From Parietaria judaica (taxonomy: Eukaryota; Streptophyta; Magnoliopsida; Rosales; Urticaceae), in the NCBI GenBank assembly GCA_954871525.1, contig OX940860.1:56160724-56224723 (forward strand): 64,000 bases of DNA. The letters run 5' to 3'. The notes below the pieces were generated by a model that worked only from the letters and a program-made list of their open reading frames with translations, ran no database searches and was not told the DNA's origin. This document shows, piece by piece, positions 9,900 through 21,425 of the stretch. Within the stretch, counting starts at the first letter, position 1; the number at the start of each line of letters is the position of its first letter. A program made the position numbers and the translations under genes.

Positions 9900-10930
9900 A
9901 TGGGATCCCAACCGCATATCAACGGTGCGCCTTCCGAGCCGGAGAAAAGCGTGCCTTTGACGGCATCGTCATCCGCTACAGTAGTCGGTGCCGAAAAAGG
10001 CTGGACAAAGGCAGTATTTGAGGGATGCGAAGGAAGAACCCCCCAAGAAGCAAAAGGGGCTTCCTGGCTTGGTGATTCGCGAGCCGGTCGATCAGGGGGT
10101 TCCGCCTGCTCCTCGTTCTAATTTGAACGAAGAAGAAGGGACGGGAAAGAGTGTCGTTGATAACTCTCTCCGTCCTGCCTCAGTCGGCGCAAATGAGGAG
10201 AACAATGAAAATTGGAACACGTGTAAAGTACGTTTCACAAAACACAAGGCATTGTTTGAGGTTCCACGAGCTTCAGCTTGTCTCGTGAGCCAGTTTGTTC
10301 ACCCAAATCGCTCAGTTCCTTTATTCGCTTTGGCGAACAAAGGAAAGGCGTACGAGCGAGCTTCGGCGGCTGTTATACAAGTAAGTTTGATACATAAAAA
10401 ATGTATTTCATACTTTTCTTCTTATTTTATTGTTAACAAGGTTTTTGTGCAGGCCATGGCGTGCGTGAACGACATAGTTATAGACTACGAGAAAGAGCTT
10501 AAACGTCTCGGTAAAGAGACTTGTCGAGAAGATGTTTCTTCTCTTCGCGGGAAGACTCGCTCTCTCGAAGAGGAGGTCTCGAAGAACGCCGAAATTGTCA
10601 AAAAGCTGGAGTTTCAGTCGAAAGCCGGAGAACGAGAGAAGCTCCGCTTAGAGACGGAATTGCGCAACCTTAGGGTTACTCTTGGCGAGAAGGAAGAGCT
10701 GCTTGATTGCGCTCTTCGATCTGAGGCCGAAGCTCAAGGAAGGTTGGTCGAGGCTCGGCGCAAAGCTCAAGAATACTCCGAGCTTTTTGCACGAAGCAAT
10801 CTGAAGTGGGAGTTCCTCGAAGGTGAGGCAGAGCATACGCAGCCTAGAGATGCCGAGGTCGGGCCTCTCATCGCATCACTCCAAGAGCGGATTGCGTCAA
10901 TGGAGGCCACTATAGAGGAGAAAATCGCCG
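9900..10930 (+). pseudogene. Tat-type retrotransposon antisense ORF, coiled-coil protein, frameshifted
   Basis: The frame starts MGSQPHINGAPSEPEKSVPL at 9900 and shifts by one base near the A-run at 9990. It continues through a basic stretch (PPKKQKG), then FTKHKALFEVPRASACLVSQ and FVHPNRSVPLFALANKGKAY. A clean 72-bp intron follows (GTAAGT at 10381, TGTGCAG ending 10452; in frame, so retention is tolerated). A long heptad-rich coiled coil then runs from VNDIVIDYEKELKRLG to IASMEATIEEK. I believe this matches the 'putative gypsy type transposon' proteins encoded antisense near the 3' LTR of Tat-lineage elements, and its position beside the 9339 LTR end agrees. Function unknown. Its coding sequence runs into an inverted duplicate of itself. 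Confidence 0.6.
10381..10452 (+). other. Intron in the antisense ORF
   Basis: The donor CAA|GTAAGT and the acceptor TTTTTGTGCAG|GC are close to plant consensus and bracket 72 bp of T-rich sequence. Splicing joins two well-conserved blocks (AAVIQ and AMACVNDI). Confidence 0.6.
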
Positions 10931-11402
10931 TAACGCAAACGGTTATTGCGTTACGGAGTTTCACTTTCAATTCATGCTTCGCAGCAACCGTTTTACGGGC
11001 ATCCCGGGACACTACGACGACTTTCTCCTCTATAGTGGCCTCCATCGACGCAATCCGCTCTTGGAGTGATGCGATGAGAGGCCCGACCTCGGCATCTCTA
11101 GGCTGCGTACGCTCTACCTCACCTTCGAGGAACTCCCACTTCAGATTGCTTCGTGCAAAAAGCTCGGAGTATTCTTGAGCTTTGCGCCGAGTCTCGACCA
11201 ACCTTCCTTGAGCTTCGGCCTCAGATCGAAGTGCGCAATCAAGCAGCGCTTCCTTCTCGCCAAGAGCAACCCTAAGGTTGCGCAATTTCGTCTCTAAGCG
11301 GAGCTTCTCTCGTTCTCTGGCTTTCGACTGAAACTCCAGCTTTTTGACAATTTCGGCGTTCTTCGAGACCTCCTCTTCGAGAGAGCGAGCCTTCTCGCGA
11401 GG
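10544..11402. repeat. Large inverted repeat (arms ~381 bp, spacer ~96 bp)
   Basis: Left arm 10544-10924 and right arm 11021-11402 are near-identical in inverse orientation. The minus strand of the right arm encodes the same coiled-coil protein segment as the plus strand of the left arm, with only a handful of residue changes (for example VTLGEKEEL versus VALGEKEAL). The spacer 10925-11020 continues the right-arm reading frame, so the right arm plus spacer appears to be the older sequence. The spacer itself contains GTAACGCAA..TTGCGTTAC. Transcription across it would give a long hairpin RNA. Confidence 0.9.
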
Positions 11403-11407
11403 GGGGT

Positions 11408-11532
11408 CGTCGGGGGACCTTGCCAGGAGGCTTTTCGTGGGACCTCATCAGGAGGCTCGTCAGGAGACCTCGCCAGGAGGCTCGTTGGGAGACCTCGCCA
11501 GGAGGCTCGTCAAGGGACCTTGCCAGGATTGG
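11408..11532. repeat. 25-bp minisatellite, five units
   Basis: Five consecutive 25-bp units of the form CGTCaGgaGACCTcGCCAGG + AGGCT fill exactly 125 bp, starting six bases after the inverted repeat ends. Units differ at a few positions; the last ends GATTGG. Confidence 0.85.
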
Positions 11533-13283
11533 CTTTCATAATGATATACTTTGGTCAAGGGCTTTGTCTTCTGGGCCTTCAGGGTTCCGGGCCGGACCAA
11601 ATGTGTTGGGTCTTGGGCCCTCGGTCTTTGACTTTGTTGGTGGGCTTTGAATTTTGCCAATTGGGCCCAATTTTTAGATAGCTCGAAAAATGCACATAAC
11701 AGAAAGTTTAGTTAGGATTTTGTTACTCTATTATTTCTATTAATATATTACAGTTAATGATACGCAACGTTTACATATTAAATGAGATAAGAAAATTGAA
11801 CGTACATTTGCACACTAAAATTATGGGTTTTGACCTGCTTATAAAGATATAAATACATAAATAAAACATAAAAAGTTAATTGCGGCTTAAATTAGCTCAA
11901 TAAAATTTATAATAGTTATATAGTGCTTCGGCTAAACCAAAAGGCTGGCTCCGCCACCGATAAGATAGCCAATGTGGTCTGTCAAAATATAATGCATAAT
12001 AAATATAAACTATATGTAGTATATAACCACACATTTGTATACATGTAAATATACAAGAACTGTACACGTCATCTTAATGTATATTGATGTTAAAAATAAA
12101 CCAAACAATTGAAGGTGTCGATGTTAGGGTTGGTAATGGTGGTTAAGAAGAACGAGGCACTAGTCGCTGCATACGTAAAATAATATCTGTCGTTCTAATT
12201 TTAAAAAATTCATGTATAAGACTCAAATTCAATAATTTTTTTATTCATTTTTATAACGATGAAACCAGTGTTCACAAAGCTAACTCATAAACGTGCAGGC
12301 CTTGACGTATCTGGAACATTTTGGAAATTTACAACGAATCGAATTTGACGGTCTTGAAAATATTTAGGTCTCAACGGGATTTTCCCCAGACAACTATAAA
12401 AGTTTAATAGCTACGTCCCGAATACTTTTCAATTTTCTATGTCTTTTATGCCTTTTTAAAAAAAATAAAAAAAATTGTTTTCTGTTTTAGAACTTACGTA
12501 GCTTATTTACTATTTAAGTATCTCTATTGTTGGTGGTAGGACAGACTTGATTTATATAAAAAAAAAAAAAAAAAAAACTCTAATTTTCATGCTCTTGAGA
12601 GAGTTTAACTTTCGATACCATGATTTAGAATATGTGTTTGAATCAATAGCTTATTGAACAATTTTTTATTGGCATTTCGTTTGAATAAAAAACAAAGACG
12701 GTTGTGTTTTTTACGAGTGGGAAAATATTTTAATTATTGGAATACTATATGATAAATAATTTTGGAGCTCTAAAAACAACGTTAGACCTGTTCCGAATAT
12801 TTTTTATTTTGTTATTGTTTTATTTTAAGATTATTTTACCGGAGTATTTTTTTAATTTTTATATTTAAAAAAATAGGTTTACGATGCCCTATCTATAATT
12901 CACTGTTGATATATTTTTAGTGTGTGACTCAATAATCAGAATTTGTTCAATTTCTCGTAAAAATGTTTCATATTAGAATTTAGAATAGTATGTGATTAAT
13001 AAAAATTAGTAGAGAAAAAGGACAAGAATGATGGGTTAGAGAGAGTTGGGAGTGCACCAACCAAAGGGAGAAGAGGGGTTTACCGAACCCAACCCAACCC
13101 AATCCACGTACGCATCATTACCGCCTCCTATTTACTTAACTGCCCCCCTTCCCTTTGTAGTATTTGGCCACCAAGTTTTTCATTCCTCAAATGACATCAT
13201 TACCCCCTCTAGCCATAATTTCCCCGTTGAAAACTAATGCTTTTGGCTCTTTATTTGATGTATTATTATGGATATATTTGCGG
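11533..13283. other. AT-rich intergenic DNA
   Basis: This has a short GGGCC-rich piece at 11560-11670 (probably transposon remnant), an A-run at about 12560, and otherwise AT-rich sequence. I see no gene or RNA. Confidence 0.5.
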
Positions 13284-13937
13284 TGTTGAGGTACGATTTC
13301 GTCCATGTCAATTTACATAGATACGACGAAATTTATCTATGTCGTTTATGAAGATGGATTTTGGTAAAAGAAGCCCAATATCGGTATCAAAGCCTATTAA
13401 CGAAGTCAAAGGGGTCAATCAAGGAAGAAGCCCATCGATTAAGAAGAAGGCAGACGACGAAGATGATTAGCAAGGATAATAAAGAAGTTCATCGATGAAA
13501 AGTCATTCGTAAACAAAGGTTCATCGATGAAACCTCGTCGACAAAGCTTCATCGACGAAACCTCATCGCCTGAGAAGTCAAACCTTGTGAGTATAAAGGC
13601 AAGAAGCTTAGCAATGAGGAGCAGCTATGTGACGAGACCACCGAGAATGATAACAGCAGGGAGCAATCAGCGCCCGCAAGTTGCGCCTCGGGATTAATGA
13701 TGGCAGTTACAAACGTTATTTTTACGTAATTAAAGCCCGATAATTAAGGTAATGATGAGGGAATCAAATACAAATTGTAACCGACTATTTATAATTCTCG
13801 AGCACTTTATTCTTTTCAAACCCATTTTCGATTGCGTGATTGAGTTTTAACGGAAAGACCCGAACTCTTGGCAACTTAAAAGCAAAATTACATAAATCGT
13901 GAATACGTGATTGTTACGGTGATTTTTCACCTCAACA
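13284..13937 (+). mobile_element. Solo LTR candidate (Ty3/gypsy-like, 654 bp)
   Basis: It begins TGTTGAGGTACG and ends TTTTCACCTCAACA, so TG..CA with short inverted ends. The end resembles the Tat-like LTR end at 44592 (GGTGGTGAAAATTCCCC). A possible TATA box (GAGTATAAAGGC, ~13590) and three related units around TTCATCGAYGAAACCTC (13490-13565) lie inside. The flanking five bases agree only at three positions (TGCGG / GCCGG), so the target-site duplication is weak. Confidence 0.55.
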
Positions 13938-14535
13938 GCCGGACCAGTATAATAATATACTAGTCCGCATTTCATAATGCTGCAATTAACATTGATCGCA
14001 AAACGGTTCTCATACTTTTCACAAATTGAAATAATTGATTGTTAATCTAGACCTATATGCGTTTTTTGGGAACCATAATCTCCGATCATATTTTTTCTTA
14101 TAGGGCCTAGATAAAATGGTCGTATAATTTATTATAAAATGTATAAAACTGTAGTCAAATTATAATTATAAAAAAAAAAGATTAATGGACTGATTAAGCA
14201 TTATAACTCTATTAAGCACCTGATCAATGTTCAATATGATCAATTTTTCAAAACTTAAAAAAATGGACCAAAAAGTGGGGGGTTTTGCCGTAATTACCGT
14301 CCAAAATCATGTCCAATCATTAAAGTCCGACACTCCAGGTGATATTCCAACAACACTCTCATGCAGCCACCGTGAACTGCACGACAGAAGACAAAACCGA
14401 CGTCGTTTAATAATAAAGGTGGCAGAGTGTAAGTCACGCGCGCCTTCAAGAGATTGAGATGCTTTATAGCTTTTCTTTTAATTTTATATTTATATTCTTA
14501 ATAAGAAAATACACTCGCTGTCTGTGGGAGTAAAA
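13938..14535. other. Intergenic DNA upstream of the five-exon gene
   Basis: AT-rich DNA with no supported gene. A short GC-richer block at 14330-14450 contains GACGTCGTTT. Confidence 0.45.
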
Positions 14536-14547
14536 CTATTTATAATT
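14536..14547 (+). promoter_or_regulatory. TATA-like element of the five-exon gene
   Basis: CTATTTATAATT lies ~97 bp before the ATG at 14633. The interval after it is a pyrimidine-rich leader (repeated TCTCTTCTCTTC), a common plant 5' UTR type. Confidence 0.45.
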
Positions 14548-14632
14548 CGTTACGTTGCAGTTCAGAAGTTGGAGCTCTCTCTTCTCTTCTCTTCTCTTCT
14601 CTCTGTAAACAAAGCCTCTCTCTCTCTCTCTC

Positions 14633-14748
14633 ATGGCCAGAGACAAGTCTGCAGTCGCCAATGGCTTCGAAGAGGTGACGTGCCTCTCCTCCCAAACCCT
14701 GCACGAGCCATGCAATACAGCAAAGGTCAACTCACCAGCAATTTAATA

Positions 14749-14782
<34 letters not shown>

Positions 14783-14926
14783 GGATCAGCTTGTTGAATG
14801 TGTGGTTCTTCTGGGTTTATGTCGTTTCAGGCGAATATGAAGTCGTTTCCGCAGAACCGCCACCACTGTCGTCACCATCATCCTCATCAGCATCGTCCCA
14901 GATTCCCAGCTCAAGAACTTCCAATG

Positions 14927-14970
<44 letters not shown>

Positions 14971-16335
14971 ATTCAGAACGACATCATTCAACAGTGCGTC
15001 TACTTGTCGGTCAATGCTGTAGACGCGCTGTTGAAAGGCACCGTTTTTAGAACCGGGGCGGAACTCGACAGTTACATGTAAAGCATTTAATTTACAGGTG
15101 AGAAAAAAATTGAACTTATTACATATATAGAATATACTAATAAATTGAAAGAAAAAATGTATCGTGAGTCATGACTTGCTTGATAATAGTTATTATTATT
15201 AAATAGGTTGAATGAAGGGGATTATTATTAATTCTCATATATGCATTAAATTGCGCTTTTGAACGCTTATAAGTTAATTGTTTTTGAAGTGCAAAACGTC
15301 ACTGATGTTGATTTCATGTGCATATTAATTTGAATGTTCTCTCAACTTTATAATATTTGAGTCTTACTTTTTGGCAGTTAAGCTCCAAACAAAAATTTAA
15401 ATTACATGCAAACACATGAAATTTTTGAAAAATGATTCTTCGTTTGTGTCAAAATTCTTGCTGCGCCTTGTAAGGAAACCAAGGCTAGAAATTCACACCC
15501 AACAGTGAGGCTAAACTATCGTGTTATATTGCCGAGGCATATTTTTTTTTCCACTTCTCAAACGATACTTTTTTACCGTCATAAAAGAGGCTTATACGAT
15601 AGTTTAAAAACTATAGTGTGAGCTATAAAAACTATCGCGTTTATAGAACAGTTAAAATCCCGTAGTGTAAACTACTTTTTGTAGTCGTGTGTTATTCGGT
15701 AGTTATTGACTTAAATATATTCGAGTAAATCAAATGTTGCACACAAGTTAATATTTTTCTTCAACCTTTACAGCGTATAGGGTAATTTGATACTTATAAA
15801 AAATTTAAGGATCAAAATGCACAAACATAAAGTTATTACCAATTAGTCTAAATTTGGTACCTGATTTTTTGCTTGTGGTCTCTAAGTTTCTCTGGTGAGA
15901 TCATTGTGTCATTTTGGCAAAATAGTTTACGTACTCGACAGTTTAGTTTAATTTTTAACTAATTTATGGTGTGGGTTCTTTCATTTATGCATGTAGTCTA
16001 AGTATATTATTTTTTTCTGATAATATATTCATAAATGGGATAAAGTATTATGTGGTGTTGCTGTTAAATTTGTATTTTAATCAAAATAAGGACGTAGCAG
16101 CTTAATTAGCTAGCCGGTACATACCATGAGCTATTTTTCCCTTTTCAATAAAAAAATAGTTACTTGTGAACTATATAATATATTAAAATGCGTTCACTTG
16201 TTTTCTAAGAAATACCATAATTTATTAAATATGCATATGTCCTATATATATAGCCTTGTATATAAAAATATCTTATTCCCTTTCAAGAAATTTCCATAAA
16301 CAACAAAAATTTAAAGTGGAAATTCAAGTGAAAAC

Positions 16336-16374
<39 letters not shown>

Positions 16375-18559
16375 GGATCAAGCTATTTTTTAGAAATACT
16401 TATGGAATAAGTACGCAATTGTGTCGTCATATTTTTAATCTTGTTTTTAGCTATAATAGTATCAAAAGTCACAAAAACAATATCGAGATATAATTTTCTC
16501 CTTGATTATCGAGTTAATGTTCGTTAAGCTAGAGACAGTCATACATCTCTAGATTAATAAAAATATTGAATAATTAATATTTTTGAAATTTAATAATAAA
16601 CATACACGTATCTTTCGTATATCAGACCTTAACTGGACATAGGTGAAGTTTGACCTCGATTTGGGTAAGTTTTGCCGCTACATCGGTACAATAAGAACGG
16701 AATTGGATAATATACAGATATCACTTTTTTCTACTTATAATTAGGATGTCTAAGTATGACCTCGTTCGTCACTGCTAATTGAGAACTTGAGATAACTGAT
16801 TTTTGTGGATTTAGAAGAAGAAAAAAAACATTTCTCTTAATTAATATAACTTGTATAAATAAAAGATAAGGTAGATGGGAATTTCACTTGGTTGTTGTCC
16901 AAATTAAGGTTTCTTTTAAGATCAACAATGGCTAGTAGGAAATTGTGATCTCAACATCATATATAGTTGTAATATATATATATATATATCATAAATTAGG
17001 CCAAACATATAGTTGATTGGGGCTTAACATTCCTAACAAATGTGCTCATTAAAGACAAAACTACAATTAAGATTAATTCACTGGCTAAAAAGGTTAATTT
17101 CATATATGCCTTTATTAACGGTCGTTAACGTATTAATTGAAATGTATAGAACCAAAAGTCGAGCTCTCGAGTTCCGCTTAAGCCAAAGTTGGGTCAGAAT
17201 TGGGCGTCGGGAGGACCCGGAATGCAAGCTATCTTTTTAGAATCCGGGGGCCAAAAATCATGTGGCACCGGCGTTTTTCTTCCTCAGGGAGCCGGCACCA
17301 ATCAACAAGCATGCAATAAGAAGCCTGGTATGAGATACAAACTTAAACATATATTCATATATTAACAGTTTAACTGAATATATATAATTAAAGGTAAAAA
17401 GATGAAAAATATCACAGATATAAGGGTAAAAACTATTTTTTTTTTTTATAAATAAATTATGGACATTTTTGAACGACTTGGGAGGACTGCAGCCTAGGGC
17501 AGTTTCGCCAGTAGTCAAAATTATATTTCTAAAATGGTTAATAACTGCATAAGTATTCAATATTTTATTTTTTTAGTGGTATAAATTCATTGTTTTCATT
17601 TAGTCTCTTCAAAATCGTGTTTATTCTTAAAAAAAAAAATTCAATCATTTCTATTTTTCTTTTCTCTTTTTTGGGGGGGCTAACAATAAGTGGATGCAAT
17701 TTAATAGTAGACTTTATAAACTTTGATTAAAAAAAAACACCTGAATTTATGCCACTAAAAAAAATAAAAATATTAAATACAAAATCCCTATAGCCCTTAA
17801 AAAAATAAAAAATAAAATCAAAGGATTAATGATATATAATTGAAATTATAAGTATTTATGAGTACAGGTTGTGCTCCGGTTCTGCTTCCGTCAAGAGTGG
17901 TTGAAGCCCTGAACATCAACGTGCAAGCTTTAGGCCTCCAAATCTCTCCTCGTCCTCGTCCTCGCCAAGGTCCATTCCATTCCATGCTCTCTTCAATAAT
18001 AAATAATACTAATACCCTTTCAATTTGCTTATATTCTCCCAATATAAATAATAGTATATAAGGTCAAATATACTAAAATCTATATTATTTTTAATTAACA
18101 TCTTGATCAATTATATACAGTAAATCTAGTCGTTTTTTTAGTGTGATGACTCGTGAAATTTGAACTCGCACCTACGAATAATTTTATCAATCTTATCGAC
18201 AAAATACTATCTATTTGTTCGAATAATTTTATTTTGATGTCTAAAACCGTGTTTTGCAGATTATGAAAATAGAACAACAATTCAGTTTTTATTTATGTTT
18301 CACTTTTTAACCAAATCGCAGCTATAAAATCGATCCGGGTTCACTGGTAGCTTTTACATGATCAGATTATTTGTGCAATGATATTTAGATACGTATAATA
18401 AATCTTGCAATATCTTATATTTTTTTTTTTTCAGATTCTAAGAGTGGTAGAAAAGGTGGAGATAATAGCAAGAAAATGGGCAATAGAGAGCGCTCTTTTA
18501 TGTCCCAAAAGAGAAGTTCATCGCCTGAGCTGTTTCTTCCAAAGGAATGGACTTACTAA
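14633..18559 (+). CDS. Unidentified small protein, five-exon gene
   Basis: I do not recognise the family with certainty. The model is: exon 1 14633-14725 (starts MARDKSAVANGFEEV), exon 2 14831-14926, exon 3 14977-15070 or -15077, exon 4 from ~17868 (or a few bases earlier) to 17969, exon 5 18435-18559. All phases agree through the chain. Exons 4 and 5 are best supported: exon 4 reads CAPVLLPSRVVEALNINV and ends in phase 1 at CAAG|GT. Exon 5 completes the codon and ends SPELFLPKEWTY plus stop. The C-terminal LPKEWTY looks like a conserved plant motif. The product is ~165-170 aa, basic at the C-terminus, without a clear enzyme motif or membrane segment. Doubtful points are the 50-bp CT-repeat intron 2 and the exon 3/4 junction. 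Confidence 0.6.
14759..14782. repeat. TA/TG microsatellite in intron 1
   Basis: A short run of TATATATA preceded by TGTGTG lies within intron 1 of the five-exon gene. Confidence 0.8.
14930..14966. repeat. CT microsatellite forming most of intron 2
   Basis: About 18 CT dinucleotides lie between a GT donor at 14927 and the acceptor AATTCAG at 14976. Length change here would alter intron length, or the reading frame if the repeat is not spliced out. Confidence 0.85.
15078..17867. other. 2.8-kb intron 3 of the five-exon gene
   Basis: AT-rich. It contains repeated ACTATCGTGT/ACTATAGTGT-type motifs at 15510-15700 that resemble DNA-transposon subterminal repeats, an AT dinucleotide run at about 16340, and a GGGAGGACCCGG patch near 17210. 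No internal exon is convincingly seen. Confidence 0.5.
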
Positions 18560-19017
18560 GCTTTCTTCCCAAAAATATCATTCATTATTGTGCTTTTCAT
18601 TAAATCATCTTGTAATTCCAAATAATTACATCATAAAGGCCTATATATTCCTTTCATTTCAATTACTTTTCTTGTTGCAATTGGGATTTTTTCTTTCCTG
18701 TCAATTTCATAATTCATTAGAGTACGTACTGCAATGGTAAAATTTGCTCAAGATGCTTGTCTGCAGTACCATTATGTTTATTTAGTGAATTTAATACCGT
18801 AATACATCGGAATTTTCATAAGTTCGCGTGACATAGAAATAAAATATATCATATCAAAAAATAAATTAAAACTGCATTAGTTAAAAACTTAAAATGTACA
18901 ATATATCTCAAAAATTAAATGTTATTAGATATGGTATCTATTCCTTCAAAAAAAGATATGGTATTTATAATTCCGTTACTAGTATCACTTTACACTTAAA
19001 ATCGAAAAGTAAGTCTC
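18560..19017. other. 3' flank of the five-exon gene
   Basis: AT-rich downstream sequence with no gene. It ends at GTCTC (19013-19017), the left target-site copy of the nested copia element. Confidence 0.5.
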
Positions 19018-19234
19018 TGTTATAAATACATGATTCTGTGGATGTCAATTAGCTAGAGTCAAGTATTGATTTCGTAATCAAGAGCATGTAATCTTCAAAC
19101 TAATTATGTTTGTCATATTTGTATTTCTCTATTCCCTATAAATAGAGGACTAAGACTCTATTGTAATACACACTCAAGCAATAAAATTCTCTATTTCTTC
19201 TCTCTAAAACTCTCTTTTTCTTTACTTTACGTCA
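19018..19234 (+). repeat. 5' LTR of the nested host copia element
   Basis: It starts TGTTATAAATACATG and has a TATA box CTATAAATAGAGG near 19136. It aligns along its full length with 34268-34481. The sequence after it, ATTATCAACACACTC, sits where the primer-binding site should be. Confidence 0.8.
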
Positions 19235-19344
19235 CATTATCAACACACTCTTATCGATAGAGGTATTAATCCTTTTGTTATACTTACTTTTCTATTGCTA
19301 TGATAATTGCAAATGTGTAGTGGAAATTACATAATCCACCCTCT

Positions 19345-20345
19345 ATTGCGAAACTCGAGTTTTTGGCCCTCGACATCTCAAGAAAGAATTATCCCTCATG
19401 GAAACTAGATGCGAAGATCCATTTGGATCCCAAAGGGCTTGGAGATACAATAAAAGAGGGAAATAAGGCATCAATCCAAGATAAGGCCAAGACCATGATT
19501 TTTTTGCGCCATCACCTCCATGAAAGCTTAAAAGCGGAATATTTAACCGTGAAAGATCCTCAAGAATTGTGGATCAATATGAAAGACAGTTTTGATCACT
19601 TGAAAACCGTTATGTTGCCAAAAGCTAGATATGATTGGATTCATTTGAGATTGCAAGACTTTAGAATTGTGAGTGTTTATAACTCAGCGGTCTTTAAGAT
19701 CGTTTCGGAATTGAAAATGTGTGGTGAAAGAATCACGGATGATGATGTGCTAAAAAAACCTTTTCGACCTTTCATGCAACGAATTTACTTTTACAGCAAC
19801 AATACCGTGAAAAAGGCTTAAAAAAGTATTATGAATTAATTTCATGCCTTCTTGTGGCTGAGCAAAACAATGAGCTGCTTTTGAAAAATCACGAAGCTCG
19901 CCCAACTGACTCCGCCTTGTCACCTGAAGTGAATTGGGAAAATCATGGGAAATATGAAAGGGGACAAAGTTATGGCCGTCGGCGTAGTGGCCGTCGTGGT
20001 AGAGGCCACCATAATTTCCGAGGTCCTCATAATTAGAATTTTCCTCATTCCAATAATTGGAACAACAATAAGCAAGCGAAAGAAAACAGTGTTGCGAATC
20101 CTCCAATGCATATGGTCATTTTCTGTCATCGTTATGGAGCGAAATGACATTTTACGCGTACATATCGCACTTCGAAATATCTTGTTGAGTTTTATCATGC
20201 TTCAATAAAAAATAAATATAAAAATGTGGACACCAACATGACTCTCGCCACTGAAGATATTGAAGTCAATCATGTTGAAGGAAACATTGGATCCAATGAG
20301 GATTTTTTCGGTGATCTTGAAAACATTTTAGAGACGGGAGAATGG
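19345..20345 (+). pseudogene. copia gag of the nested host element
   Basis: The Gag frame begins near LAKLEFLALDISRKNYPSW. The usual start Met is not visible upstream. It runs through WINMKDSFDHLKTVMLPKAR and continues after a frameshift in an A7 run near 19752 into LLQQQYREKGLKKYYELI and CLLVAEQNNELLLKNHEARP. An Arg/Gly-rich segment (GRRRSGRRGRGHHN) follows, then a stop (TAG ~20034) and a degenerate CCHC knuckle. This is the gag type of plant copia elements with a separate PR-INT-RT order behind it. Non-functional. Confidence 0.82.
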
Positions 20346-20544
20346 AGATGGACACTTGGACGCATCTGATTTCCACGAAAAGAATATTTGAAGTTTCAAT
20401 TTGCGGGGAATCATCATTTTTAATGTTTTCTTTTATTCAGTATTTTAGTTATCAATTGTCTTTATTTTTGCTTCTTTTTGCAATATCATACATTAGTCTT
20501 TATTTTATCTTAGTTATTGATGCAATTTTTTTTTTTTCTATTTT

Positions 20545-21425
20545 TTTCAATGAAGAATGTGGAGTTTCCCCAACAATCACTTGGATCCAAGTCTAAAAGT
20601 CATGTTATATGCCTTGTAGGTTGCACTACAACACATACAACTCTACAAGATCGGAAATATTTTGTCTCCCTCGCTAAGAAAAATGCCAGTGTTAATAAAA
20701 TTTCTGGCTGTGCAAATTTGATTGAAGATTCTGGGAAAGTCAATATTGTTTTACAAAGAGGAACAAAACTTGTTATAGAAAATGCACTATTCTTAAGTAA
20801 GTCTATAAGAAATTTGTTGAGCTTAAAAGACATCCGTCAAAATGGATATTATGTTGAGACAGTAAATATGGATGATATCGATTATCTATACATTACAAGT
20901 ATTGTAAAGGGAAAGAAACGTGTATTGGAGAAACTACCATCTTTTTTCTTCTGGCTTATATTACTTATACATAAGCACATTTGAGACTCATATTGTTATA
21001 AATAAAGAGTCAACAAGCCCTAACCCTTTTTTATATATGGCATGACTGATTAGGCCACCCCGGTTCAAGTATGATGCGAAAAATAATTGAAAACTCATTT
21101 GGGCATTCATTATAGACAAAAGAGATTCTTCAATTTAAAGAATTCTTATGTGCTGCTTGTTCTCAAGTGAAATTGATTACTAGACCATCACCAGTTAAAG
21201 TTGTTACTGAATCACCTTTATTCCTAGAACGTATACAAGGAGATATATGTGGGCCCATTAACACACCATGTGGACCATTTAGATACTTTATGATTTTAAT
21301 TGATGCACCAACCAGATGGTCACAAGTATGTTTATTGTCAACTCGAAATCTGGCATTTTCAAGACTACTTGCTCAAATCATAGAGTTGAGAGCACATTTC
21401 CCAGATTATGCAATTAAGACAATAT
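20545..21425 (+). pseudogene. copia protease and N-terminal integrase of the nested host element
   Basis: The order is: protease-like stretch CLVGCTTTHTTLQDRKYF, in which the expected catalytic Asp (LVD in relatives, as I recall the family) is Gly; then SIRNLLSLKDIRQNGYYVET. Next comes the zinc-binding integrase N-terminus, with a TGA at 21047 directly before LGHPGSSMMRKII. The integrase core start follows (FLERIQGDICGPI and YFMILIDAPTRW, with the first catalytic Asp). The frame is cut at 21425/21426 by the long LTR insertion and resumes at 26283. Confidence 0.82.

Noticed and set aside
15510..15720. CACTA transposon in intron 3
   Set aside because: Subterminal-like motifs are present but no CACTA termini or target-site duplication could be found.
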